The translations under genes and the position numbers were made by a program. From the IMG/VR virus record IMGVR_UViG_3300032288_002980, positions 1-44,578 of that record: a DNA stretch of 44,578 nucleotides, one strand, 5' to 3'. This stretch comes from a virus. This document shows positions 6,095-12,627 of the stretch, one piece after another (within the stretch, counting starts at the first letter, position 1; each line of letters begins with the position of its first letter). The notes beneath the pieces were generated by a model, which did not search any database, was not told where the DNA came from, and saw only the letters and a list, made by a program, of their open reading frames with translations.

Positions 6095-6778
6095 ATGGCA
6101 GACAAGAATTTCAAAGGAGGCCCAGGAGGGAGATTGAAAGCAGCAGAGGCCAAGAACACACTCTATGTGAACAATCCTAATGACCCTCGGCTAAGGATGT
6201 ATGAAGATAGCTTGACTGCAAATGATTTTATAAAAAACTTAAACAAGGGGGTGGATTTTTTAAAATCTCAACCAATGGATAGGAGAAGGGAATATTATAA
6301 AAACTTTACATCACTTGTTGATGAGCTCCCCAACCAAAAAGAAACAATGAAAGCAGTTAGCCGACTTGAAAAGGCAAACAAAAAACAATATGGCACAGAA
6401 GAAGACAAAAAAAGAAAGCCAGTTATTATTTCTGCTCCAAAAAATTATAGATATGAAATATCGCCCGAAGAATCAGTTAATGAGATTGGACTTAATTACA
6501 TGAAAGAACAACTGCCAAAGCGAAAAGTTGTTTTTAAGAGGGAAGAAATTGAACCCATATCCCCTCGCCAATCTCCTGCTCCAACATTCACTCCAGAGGA
6601 AATTGTGGCTCCAGTAATGCGTCCCTTTCCTATGGAGAATCCAGTCGTTACGGAGGAAGTGGCCATTCAGAAGCCTATTGCAAGGAAACTCCCAAGAGCC
6701 GTGATGCCTACAAGGCAAGGGGGATGGGGTAATCAGCCGTTGCTTATGCAGCTCTTCCCGAAACTTTACGAGAAATAA
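6095..6778 (+). CDS. Hypothetical Lys- and Pro-rich protein
   Basis: A 227-residue protein of unknown function, probably largely disordered. The N terminus is Gly/Lys-rich (KNFKGGPGGRLKAAEAKN). A charged helical part with many Lys follows to about residue 115, and the C-terminal third is rich in Pro and Glu (RQSPAPTFTPEEIVAPVMRP). The DNA from about 6190 to 6560 is clearly more AT-rich than the ends of the gene, suggesting a patch of different origin. The composition recalls virion-associated or linker proteins, but that is only an impression. Confidence 0.5.
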   Translation: MADKNFKGGPGGRLKAAEAKNTLYVNNPNDPRLRMYEDSLTANDFIKNLNKGVDFLKSQPMDRRREYYKNFTSLVDELPNQKETMKAVSRLEKANKKQYGTEEDKKRKPVIISAPKNYRYEISPEESVNEIGLNYMKEQLPKRKVVFKREEIEPISPRQSPAPTFTPEEIVAPVMRPFPMENPVVTEEVAIQKPIARKLPRAVMPTRQGGWGNQPLLMQLFPKLYEK

Positions 6779-6824
6779 TTTTGCGAATTATTAAAGGATT
6801 TTTCTTTTTTTCTTTTTGTTTTTG

Positions 6825-6832
6825 TATTTTTG
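6825..6832 (+). promoter_or_regulatory. -7 promoter element TATTTTTG
   Basis: TATTTTTG lies 19 bases before ATG 6852 within a T-rich intergenic stretch. The T-runs just upstream (6798-6820) have no associated stem, so they are not called a terminator. Confidence 0.4.
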
Positions 6833-6851
6833 ATGTTAAAATATTAAAAAC

Positions 6852-7181
6852 ATGAACAAAATATTAAAAACAGAACCTATTAATATGGGAGTGGAAATGG
6901 TGGGAGAAGGTGAGCCAAAAATAGTTTACGACTATTACATCAATGAATTTGGGGCTTTAGGAAAAGAAGTTAAGATAAGTCCTAAACAATTAGTTATGTT
7001 TCACAAAGAAGGGTATAAATTGACAATTAACACTTCCGCCGTAAGTGTTGCGATAGGTATTGGTGATAATCATGTTGCTGATTTAGTAATGTCAGAAGAT
7101 GCGTACAATGCCCTTAAAGAGGGAGCTTCTCTTGAGATAACTACCGTGAAAAAATTTAAGGAAACTTATGGCCTAAAATAA
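6852..7181 (+). CDS. Hypothetical protein
   Basis: A 109-residue protein that I cannot assign. It looks alpha/beta, with segments PKIVYDYYINEFGALGKEVK, KLTINTSAVSVAIGIGDN and ISPKQLVMFHKEGY. No known motif is visible. It is preceded by its own promoter-like element and followed after 26 bases by the promoter of the first kissing-loop leader, so it seems to be a single-gene transcription unit. Confidence 0.5.
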   Translation: MNKILKTEPINMGVEMVGEGEPKIVYDYYINEFGALGKEVKISPKQLVMFHKEGYKLTINTSAVSVAIGIGDNHVADLVMSEDAYNALKEGASLEITTVKKFKETYGLK

Positions 7182-7207
7182 TTTTGCGAATGTGAAATAA
7201 GTATTCG

Positions 7208-7215
7208 TATCTTTG
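7208..7215 (+). promoter_or_regulatory. -7 promoter element TATCTTTG of leader RNA 1
   Basis: TATCTTTG has a TTG 21 bases upstream (7184-7186) that could be the -33 element. It ends exactly four bases before the first hairpin of leader RNA 1, the same offset as at the second leader (7575-7582). Confidence 0.6.
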
Positions 7216-7219
7216 CAGA

Positions 7220-7322
7220 GCCGAAAGGCCGCTGGGTAGGAGCAGCGTTTGTAAGATACTTAATGCCCCTTTGTCCGCTTAGTAGAGACTCCTACCTCGA
7301 ACGGCGAACAAAGGGGTTTTTT
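7220..7322 (+). ncRNA. Kissing-loop leader RNA 1 with terminator
   Basis: Hairpin P1 is GCC-GAAA-GGC (7220-7229). It is followed without a linker by P2, CGCTG / CAGCG (7230-7234 with 7243-7247), whose entire 8-base loop is GGTAGGAG. A terminator stem, CCCCTTTGT / ACAAAGGGG (7266-7274 with 7308-7316), is followed by six T. Inside its 33-base loop is CTCCTACC (7289-7296), a perfect complement of the P2 loop. The RNA can therefore form a P2-terminator kissing interaction, or a pseudoknot that competes with a local GTAG/CTAC hairpin in the terminator loop. The same plan recurs at 7587-7713 with unrelated bases. It probably controls read-through into 7352 and beyond. I do not recognise a named RNA class. 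Confidence 0.7.
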
Positions 7323-7358
7323 ATTTTAAAAAATTTAAACAACAAAAAATTATGGTAA
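7263..7358 (+). CDS. Possible 31-codon leader peptide in leader RNA 1
   Basis: ATG 7263 lies three bases before the terminator 5' arm. The frame runs through the whole terminator and stops at 7358, overlapping the start of the 7352 gene. A ribosome on this frame would melt the terminator and could re-initiate at 7352. The peptide itself, which begins MPLCPLSRDSYLE, is not distinctive. The second leader also carries a small frame in the same relation to its terminator and its downstream gene, which is the only reason to list it. Confidence 0.25.
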   Translation: MPLCPLSRDSYLERRTKGFFILKNLNNKKLW

Positions 7359-7558
7359 CAGTTTCAATGAATCACAGTAGGCATGACGATGATGCGAAAT
7401 TAATGTATGAATTAGAACTTATTAAGCACCAAAGGATAAATCATGTTATCCTTATTTTAAAGGACGACTCAATAGAAGACCCAATAGAAGTTTTAGTACC
7501 ATTTGGGAAGTTGGTTGATTTTGTGAAGTCTGCCAACAAAATTCACATTCAAGTGTAA
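7352..7558 (+). CDS. Hypothetical small protein downstream of leader RNA 1
   Basis: A 68-residue protein, probably alpha/beta, of unknown function. A hydrophobic beta-like segment (NHVILILKDDSIEDPIEVLV) occupies the second half and ends in DFVKSANKIHIQV. It is the only gene between the two leader RNAs. A regulatory role in the switch between them is conceivable but not supported by any motif. The ATG follows an A-rich stretch typical of Bacteroidota translation initiation. Confidence 0.5.
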   Translation: MVTVSMNHSRHDDDAKLMYELELIKHQRINHVILILKDDSIEDPIEVLVPFGKLVDFVKSANKIHIQV

Positions 7559-7574
7559 TCAAAAATATTTTTGT

Positions 7575-7582
7575 TAGTTTTG
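7575..7582 (+). promoter_or_regulatory. -7 promoter element TAGTTTTG of leader RNA 2
   Basis: TAGTTTTG fits TAnnTTTG and ends four bases before the first hairpin of leader RNA 2, exactly as for leader RNA 1. No clear -33 element is visible. Confidence 0.5.
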
Positions 7583-7586
7583 TAAC

Positions 7587-7713
7587 GGCGAAAGCCCCCG
7601 ATTGGAACCGGGAAAATTCATTATGAAAAATCTTAAACAAGCCCCTTCCGGCGTACCTGTGCAGTTTGAAATTTCTGCGTTCCAAACAGGGAAACCGGGA
7701 GGGTTTTTGTTTT
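7587..7713 (+). ncRNA. Kissing-loop leader RNA 2 with terminator
   Basis: P1 is GGC-GAAA-GCC (7587-7596), followed at once by P2, CCCG / CGGG (7597-7600 with 7609-7612), with the 8-base loop ATTGGAAC. A terminator-like stem pairs CCCTTCCGG (7643-7651) with CCGGGAGGG (7695-7703) and is followed by TTTTTGTTTT. Inside its loop a hairpin CCTGT / ACAGG (7656-7660 with 7686-7690) surrounds GTTCCAA (7679-7685), the complement of TTGGAAC in the P2 loop. Order, spacing, the GAAA tetraloop and the loop-loop pairing match leader RNA 1 while the bases differ, which is covariation between the two copies. It precedes the replication initiator gene. Confidence 0.7.
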
Positions 7714-7727
7714 ATGGAAAAGCATAA
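7623..7727 (+). CDS. 34-residue small protein or leader peptide in leader RNA 2
   Basis: ATG 7623 opens a 34-codon frame that crosses the terminator of leader RNA 2 and stops at 7727, 14 bases inside the initiator gene. The peptide starts MKNLKQAPSGVPVQFEIS and ends GFLFYGKA. It has balanced composition and reads more like a real protein than chance. It may be translated to couple ribosome movement to terminator opening, or it may be an independent small protein. Confidence 0.35.
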   Translation: MKNLKQAPSGVPVQFEISAFQTGKPGGFLFYGKA

Positions 7728-8616
7728 GAACGAATTTATAAAGCGCACAAAGAGAAGAGATAACTTTGTAATGATTGGTAATGAGGTTATTCAAGATGAC
7801 CGAATAACAATCGAGGCAAGAGGTGTTTTGGTATTTCTTTTGTCTCTACCCCAGGATTGGGTGGTTAGGAAAAATGACCTTCAAAAGAGGTTAAAAGTAA
7901 GCCGAAGAACCATTGATAGATGCTTTGATGAAATGAAGCAATGTGGCTATTTGTGCGAAACAGATTTTGTAAAAAAGGACGGGAAGTTTGACGGAAAGGG
8001 CTACCTTATTTACGATTATTCAATTTTTGGAAACCCTCCTGAAATGTTTTCTACCGATGCTCATAGTGAGCAACGGAGTGACCTCACCGATGCCCAAGGT
8101 GAGCACCGGACCGGTGCTCATGGTGAGCAGCTAACAAAGAACACAGAAATACAACAAAGAACACATTTAAATACACCCCCTATATCCCCCAAGGGGGAAA
8201 GGGAAAATTTTGAAATCAATAATGACCTTATTGATAAAAAAGGATTGGACGATGCTGTTGATTTATGGTTGGAGTATAAGAGGGAGAAAAAGCAAAAATA
8301 TAAAGGGTCTAAGTCCACACAGGTTATGATTAACAATTTGTGGAAGATGTCAAATGGGAATTCTAATCGAGCAATGGAAATTGTAGAATTTTCTATGGGC
8401 AACAACTACTCAGGACTTGTTGAGCCAAGGCAAAGCAAAAATAATTTTGCCTCTAATGCCAACCAGCCATCAAGCATACCCGTAAAGCAGAAGGTTGAAT
8501 ACTACAACACTCGTTGGCCTGATAGAATCTACATCTGCACCGAAGAGCAGTTCAAACAGATTTGCGAAGGCAATCCTGATGAATCCTATGTCGTAAAGCG
8601 TAAATTCTCTGCCTAA
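7714..8616 (+). CDS. Phage replication initiator (O/DnaD-like, winged helix)
   Basis: A 300-residue protein. Residues about 10-100 form a winged helix of the kind seen in phage replication initiators: NEVIQDDRITIEARGVLVFL, LPQDWVVRKNDLQKRL, then SRRTIDRCFDEMKQCGYL. A hydrophilic linker (about 110-160) follows. The C-terminal part has the motif AMEIVEFSMGNNYSGL typical of O-like and DnaD-like phage proteins that contact the helicase. Three 23-base repeats inside the linker-coding DNA (8054-8131) look like the initiator's own binding sites. ATG 7714 was chosen because the upstream in-frame TTG at 7666 lies inside the terminator stem of leader RNA 2. The primase-helicase gene starts at its stop codon. 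Confidence 0.8.
   Translation: MEKHKNEFIKRTKRRDNFVMIGNEVIQDDRITIEARGVLVFLLSLPQDWVVRKNDLQKRLKVSRRTIDRCFDEMKQCGYLCETDFVKKDGKFDGKGYLIYDYSIFGNPPEMFSTDAHSEQRSDLTDAQGEHRTGAHGEQLTKNTEIQQRTHLNTPPISPKGERENFEINNDLIDKKGLDDAVDLWLEYKREKKQKYKGSKSTQVMINNLWKMSNGNSNRAMEIVEFSMGNNYSGLVEPRQSKNNFASNANQPSSIPVKQKVEYYNTRWPDRIYICTEEQFKQICEGNPDESYVVKRKFSA
8054..8131 (+). repeat. Three in-gene iterons, candidate replication origin
   Basis: Three related 21-23-base units lie in the linker-coding part of the initiator gene: CCGATGCTCATAGTGAGCAA (8054), CCGATGCCCAAGGTGAGCAC (8087) and CCGGTGCTCATGGTGAGCAG (8111). Each contains the partial dyad GCTCA-n3-TGAGC. Units 2 and 3 together form a perfect 21-base palindrome at 8100-8120 (arms TGAGCACCGG and CCGGTGCTCA around one A). 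An A-rich, easily melted stretch follows (8132-8185). Iterons plus an AT-rich unwinding region inside the initiator gene is the layout of the lambda origin in gene O. Confidence 0.65.
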
Positions 8617-10478
8617 TGGAAATTAACGGATTTGAAATTGACGAATACAATGTCCACGGAATTAAGCAGGGAGCAACCTCATGGACTTGTCCAAAGTGCA
8701 GCCATACAAGAACGCACAACAAAACCCAAAAGTGTATGTCGGTTTTTTGGGACACTGGCCTCGGACAGTGCAACCATTGTTCCGCCACCATTCAGCTTCA
8801 CACTTACAAAAAAAAATCGGCCATGAATACGCAAAAGATTTATGAAGTTCCTGCTGCAAGGCAAGCAGAAAAGAAAGCATCCGATGCTTTAGCCGAATAT
8901 GTTTTGAAAGAAAGAGGAATCGGCAAGGAGGCTCTTGATAAACTGAAAATCGTTCAAGGCAAAATGTGGATGCCCAAGGTTAAGAAGGAAGTTAGCGTAA
9001 TCGAGTTCCCATACTTTGTGAACGGCCAATGCGTAAATGTTAAATATCGTGGGCCGAATAAGGATTTTATGTTTGAGAAGGGGTGCGAGCTTGTTATGTA
9101 CAACCTTGATAACGTAATGCACGAATCAGAGTGCATCATCGTAGAAGGGGAATACGATGCCGCAGCGTTTGTGGATGCTGGATTTCTGAATGTAACGAGC
9201 GTTCCGAATGGATTTACGCCTCCGAAGCCTGATGGCTCAAGCAGTATCAACCTTTCCTATCTTGACAACTACTATCAATTCTTCGAGAACAAGGAGCGCA
9301 TCTACCTTGCTGTAGATAATGACGAGCCAGGAAATCACGGAAGAGCGGAGTTGATAAGGAGATTTGGCGCTGAGAAATGTTGGAACGTGGATTTTGCAGA
9401 CTGCAAGGATGCTAATGATTACTTGCGGAAATACGGGAAACAGGCTTTGGCCGCCACAATTGCAAACGCAAGACGGATTCCTCTTGAAAACGTGGAAAGC
9501 GTTTATGATTTCCGTGCAGACCTTGAAAACTTTTACATCAATGGCGCACCAAGGGGATTTACTACTGGGATGGAGGGGCTTGACAAAATGTACAGCATCG
9601 AGCCGGGGCAGTACACGATAGTCACTGGGCCTCCGCAAAGCGGGAAAAGTGAGTTTGTGGATTCAATCTGCTTGGGGTATGCCTTGAGATATGGGATGAA
9701 AACAGCCTTTGCATCTGCCGAGAACAAGCCGAACTATCTTCATGCCGATAAAATCCTGCGGAAGATAAATGGGTTTAGGCCGACCAGCACTGACTATCTT
9801 AAGTCTAAAAAATGGAACAAGGCAATAGAGTTTTACTCCGAACACTTTTTCCATGTGGAATTTCGTGATGGGTACAACTTGCAAAAAATTTTAGCCAAGT
9901 TCGAAGAGTTAGTGCACAGAAAGGGCGTAAGGGTTTTTGTGATTGACCCATTCAACAAAGCGAAGCTGAAGGAAAGCGCAAGCAAAAACATAAACGATTA
10001 CACTGCCGACTATCTCATGGAGATTGACACTTTCTGTCGTAAAACAAACAGCATCGTTTATTTGGTCGCCCACCCTACCAAGATGAAAAAGATAGACGGA
10101 ACCAACACCTATCCGATGCCAGATGCCTATGACATCAAGGGTGGAGGCGAAATGTTTGACATGGCCTATCACATTCTTGGACTTATCAGGAACATGGAGG
10201 GAGAGTATGTTGCCGTAAGAACTTTGAAAGTAAAGTTTCAGCATTTAGGAAACTATGGCGAAGAAGGGTATTTCAAGTGGAACATAAATAACGGCAGATA
10301 CGAAACAATAGATTTTGAGCCGAAAGAAGGAGGTCAGATACCGATGCCTGTTTGGAATAACAAGTATTGGCTAAATGAAGAAGAACAAAATGACGAGAAG
10401 TCTCACGAGTTCAGAATTGACAGTTTTGAGAAGGAAAAGTTTTTAGAAGCCATTGATACCAATGAAGCCCCATTCTAA
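8616..10478 (+). CDS. Primase-helicase (T7 gp4 / Twinkle type)
   Basis: A 620-residue bifunctional replication enzyme. The N terminus has a zinc-ribbon with CPKC (about residue 25) and CNHC (about residue 50), as in primases. A TOPRIM domain follows with EGEYDAAAF (about 177) and the metal-binding DNDEPG (about 234). The C-terminal half is a DnaB-like RecA-fold helicase with Walker A GPPQSGKS (about 338), Walker B VFVIDPFN (about 440) and a following motif IVYLVAHPTK. It would unwind DNA and synthesise primers at the phage fork. Its ATG overlaps the stop of the initiator gene by one base, so the two form one operon. Confidence 0.93.
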   Translation: MEINGFEIDEYNVHGIKQGATSWTCPKCSHTRTHNKTQKCMSVFWDTGLGQCNHCSATIQLHTYKKKSAMNTQKIYEVPAARQAEKKASDALAEYVLKERGIGKEALDKLKIVQGKMWMPKVKKEVSVIEFPYFVNGQCVNVKYRGPNKDFMFEKGCELVMYNLDNVMHESECIIVEGEYDAAAFVDAGFLNVTSVPNGFTPPKPDGSSSINLSYLDNYYQFFENKERIYLAVDNDEPGNHGRAELIRRFGAEKCWNVDFADCKDANDYLRKYGKQALAATIANARRIPLENVESVYDFRADLENFYINGAPRGFTTGMEGLDKMYSIEPGQYTIVTGPPQSGKSEFVDSICLGYALRYGMKTAFASAENKPNYLHADKILRKINGFRPTSTDYLKSKKWNKAIEFYSEHFFHVEFRDGYNLQKILAKFEELVHRKGVRVFVIDPFNKAKLKESASKNINDYTADYLMEIDTFCRKTNSIVYLVAHPTKMKKIDGTNTYPMPDAYDIKGGGEMFDMAYHILGLIRNMEGEYVAVRTLKVKFQHLGNYGEEGYFKWNINNGRYETIDFEPKEGGQIPMPVWNNKYWLNEEEQNDEKSHEFRIDSFEKEKFLEAIDTNEAPF

Positions 10479-10911
10479 CGAATCGAAACGAAAGTGGGAA
10501 ATTTTAGAGACGTTCTGTTTCGCCTACATTTGCCAACCGCCCAAGGAATACGAACAGGACGACGAATACATGGCCCATCGTGATTTTCTGATGAAAGCAA
10601 TAGGAAATAACGTCCATGTTACGAACTGGAAACAACTATTCAGGGAATATTCCGAAATGAGGCCCGTAACATTGAGCATAAGACACGCAAGGGAATTTTA
10701 TGAAGCTGAGGTCCAAAAAGAAGAAACAGAGGCTTACAGAGCGATTAAAAGCTATTTCGTAAAAACGGACAGGCAGAGGCAAATTATACGGAAAAGTCCC
10801 GGCTGTGATATTTCTTACATAACGCTCTATTTGAAAGACGGGGAGCAATACAGGAATCCCACGGAAACGTGGACAATGGAAACCAAGAAAATTAAACCAA
10901 AAGCAAAATGA
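10462..10911 (+). CDS. Hypothetical protein in replication module
   Basis: A 149-residue charged, mainly helical protein of unknown function. It overlaps the primase-helicase gene by 17 bases and the NinB-like gene by four, so it is part of the replication and recombination operon. Segments such as VTLSIRHAREFYEAEVQKEE and the basic C-terminal tail ending KKIKPKAK would be compatible with nucleic-acid binding. The start at ATG 10462 was preferred to an upstream in-frame TTG. Confidence 0.5.
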   Translation: MKPHSNESKRKWEILETFCFAYICQPPKEYEQDDEYMAHRDFLMKAIGNNVHVTNWKQLFREYSEMRPVTLSIRHAREFYEAEVQKEETEAYRAIKSYFVKTDRQRQIIRKSPGCDISYITLYLKDGEQYRNPTETWTMETKKIKPKAK

Positions 10912-11294
10912 TAGACTTAGTAATTGATTTTGATTCACAGGACGATAAGGCCAAGCTGTTCGGCCTCCTAAAGCACTTGAAAGGCCGTCATGCGGTGGGC
11001 ATAAAGAAAGACCGAAAGACACGTTCTTTGGCCGAAAATCGCTACTACTGGGGAATTGTGCTGACATATCTTGCCGAAGAAACGGGCTACACCAAAGAAG
11101 AAACCCATCAGCTCATGCAGCGAATGTTCCTCCGTTACGACAAAGAGATGTCCAATGGCGCATCCGAAACTTTTGTTCGTTCCACCACGTCCCTGAATAC
11201 TTTTGAAATGGAAGAGTATTTGGAAAAGATACGGATATTTGCCCTTTCAGAACTTGGAACGTATATTCCGCTTCCTAATGAAATCAACTATTAA
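10908..11294 (+). CDS. NinB-like recombination protein
   Basis: A 128-residue protein that fits the NinB (Orf) family of phage recombination mediators. Landmarks are the basic RKTRSLAENRYYWGIVLTYL, then GYTKEETHQLMQRMFL, then a C-terminal EEYLEKIRIFALSELGTYIP with the ending LPNE. Lambda NinB binds single-stranded DNA and SSB and can replace RecFOR. The size is close to the family's usual 130-145 residues. It overlaps the HNH nuclease gene by 17 bases. Confidence 0.7.
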   Translation: MIDLVIDFDSQDDKAKLFGLLKHLKGRHAVGIKKDRKTRSLAENRYYWGIVLTYLAEETGYTKEETHQLMQRMFLRYDKEMSNGASETFVRSTTSLNTFEMEEYLEKIRIFALSELGTYIPLPNEINY

Positions 11295-11700
11295 AAAACG
11301 AACCCCAAGAAAACCTGTAACGCCCCGTGTTGAACGGACAAGAAACGGAGGGCACGAAACGCAAAGTATGCACATGGGAAAGATACGCTCCGCCTTGCGA
11401 AACCTTTCCCGCTGGTGGAAGCCCTTTGCCGTTGCCCTGAAGAACGCCTCTCACATTTCCTATGTAGGCAGGGCGAAACGTGTGCTATATCTGTGCGCCT
11501 CCTGTAATAAACTGCATGGCAGGAAGAGCGTGGAAGTGAACCACATGATTCCACTTGGAAGCCTGAAGACATACCAAGACCTTCCAGGCTTCTGCGAAAG
11601 GCTTTTCGTGGAGGACATCAGCAAGTTGGAAGTGCTGTGTAAGGAATGCCACAAGGAGGAAACGGCAAAGCAACGAGAAGAACGAAAACTAATTCAATAA
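11278..11700 (+). CDS. HNH endonuclease
   Basis: A 140-residue protein with a basic N terminus (KKRTPRKPVTPRVERTRNG) and a zinc-bound HNH fold. Visible elements are LCASCNKLHG, then VEVNHMIPLGS with the catalytic His, then a C-terminal LEVLCKECHKEET. Such small nucleases sit beside terminases in many phages or act in recombination. Here it follows the NinB-like gene, so recombination or repair is the likelier setting. The start at ATG 11278 overlaps the upstream gene; the longer upstream frame is a shadow of that gene. Confidence 0.8.
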   Translation: MKSTIKKRTPRKPVTPRVERTRNGGHETQSMHMGKIRSALRNLSRWWKPFAVALKNASHISYVGRAKRVLYLCASCNKLHGRKSVEVNHMIPLGSLKTYQDLPGFCERLFVEDISKLEVLCKECHKEETAKQREERKLIQ

Positions 11701-11701
11701 T

Positions 11702-11914
11702 ATGGACATATCGAAATGCTACGGTCGGGAATGCCCCCTAAAGCCAACTTGCCATCGCTACACAGCAAAGCCAAGCGAATACGCACAAGCCTTCATTGAG
11801 CCTCCTTACGAACTCACGGAGGACGGACAAATTGTGTGTAATATGTATTGGGGAGACGAGCAGCAAAACCTCATGGACCACCTCATTTCCATTACGCAGG
11901 GAAAAGAAAAATAG
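11702..11914 (+). CDS. Small Cys-rich protein
   Basis: A 70-residue protein with the pattern CYGRECPLKPTCHRY near the N terminus and a single Cys later in the context IVCNMYWG. The N-terminal pattern C-x4-C-x5-C resembles the protein at 1165, suggesting a shared small metal-binding fold. Function is unknown. It starts one base after the stop of the HNH gene and is the last gene before a promoter-like element. Confidence 0.5.
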   Translation: MDISKCYGRECPLKPTCHRYTAKPSEYAQAFIEPPYELTEDGQIVCNMYWGDEQQNLMDHLISITQGKEK

Positions 11915-11944
11915 GCATTTGTTTTGTTTGTGAAAGAAACAGCA

Positions 11945-11952
11945 TACATTTG
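11945..11952 (+). promoter_or_regulatory. Bacteroidota-type promoter, TTG-18-TACATTTG
   Basis: TACATTTG has TTG 18 bases upstream (11924-11926), close to the usual -33 to -7 distance. It is one of the best promoters in the window. It ends eight bases before ATG 11961 and would drive the MazG-GroES-cpn10 group. Confidence 0.6.
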
Positions 11953-11960
11953 TGCGCTGT

Positions 11961-12356
11961 ATGGAAAAGCAAATAAAACAAGTGCAAGCCTTCTACGAGG
12001 CTTTTAATATGCCTCTCCCGGAAACTATGCGTTTCCTTCACAAGGAAAGGGCATTGTTGCGTCACAAACTCATTCAGGAGGAAGTGGGGGAGCTTCTTGA
12101 TGCCAGTATGTCTTCGGGCGGAACGCTTGTGGACGTGGCTGATGCCATTACAGATTGCTTCTACATTCTCATTGGAACGGCCATTGAATACGGCATTTCC
12201 GACAAGCTCACCGCCCTATTTGATGAAGTTCATAATAGCAATATGAGCAAACTCGGAGAGGACGGGAAGCCCATTTACAGGGAGGACGGAAAAGTGATGA
12301 AAGGACCGAATTATAAAAAGCCTAATTTAAAATCAATAGTATATGGTGGAGCATAA
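11961..12356 (+). CDS. MazG-like nucleotide pyrophosphohydrolase
   Basis: A 131-residue all-alpha NTP pyrophosphohydrolase. The metal-binding motifs are visible: HKLIQEEVGELLDA (EExxE), then DVADAITDCFYILIGTA with the downstream E/D-x-x-D motif, then FDEVHNSNMSKLGEDGKP, which is typical of the phage MazG and phosphoribosyl-ATP pyrophosphohydrolase-like branch. Such enzymes hydrolyse nucleoside triphosphates or (p)ppGpp, and in phages probably adjust nucleotide pools or delay starvation signalling. The start at ATG 11961 follows the promoter by eight bases. Its end overlaps the GroES-like gene by 14 bases. Confidence 0.8.
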   Translation: MEKQIKQVQAFYEAFNMPLPETMRFLHKERALLRHKLIQEEVGELLDASMSSGGTLVDVADAITDCFYILIGTAIEYGISDKLTALFDEVHNSNMSKLGEDGKPIYREDGKVMKGPNYKKPNLKSIVYGGA

Positions 12357-12627
12357 GCATATTCCGAAGGTGACAATGATTGAAAGCCGTGTTCTTGTTC
12401 TTCCGGACAAGGCGGCTGAGTTTTATGACGAAAAAGGAACGCTTGTTGTTCCCGACACCGCAAAGGAATCCCCTCCGCAGGGTGAAGTGATTTCCATTGG
12501 AGATAAGGTGGAAGTGGTGAAGGTGGGCGATAAGGTGTTGTACACAAGAGGAGCTGGCACGAAAGCCGAGTTTAACAAGACGGAATACCTCATTATGAGG
12601 GAATACGAAATCCACTGCATTCTGTAA
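12343..12627 (+). CDS. GroES-like co-chaperonin (cpn10)
   Basis: A 94-residue protein with the cpn10 order. It opens with IESRVLVLPDKA, continues with a mobile-loop-like GTLVVPDTAKESPPQGEV, and then has the beta-barrel core VISIGDKVEVVKVGDKVLY and the ending EYLIMREYEIHCIL. Phage co-chaperonins (T4 gp31 and relatives) replace host GroES on GroEL so that the capsid protein can fold. No GroEL is encoded in the window, so it should work with the host chaperonin. It is directly followed by a second, longer cpn10-like gene. Confidence 0.8.
   Translation: MVEHKHIPKVTMIESRVLVLPDKAAEFYDEKGTLVVPDTAKESPPQGEVISIGDKVEVVKVGDKVLYTRGAGTKAEFNKTEYLIMREYEIHCIL

Noticed and set aside
7666-7713. An in-frame upstream TTG start for the replication initiator
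   Set aside because: It lies within leader RNA 2, inside its terminator loop. ATG 7714 follows the T-run and fits the conserved N terminus better.
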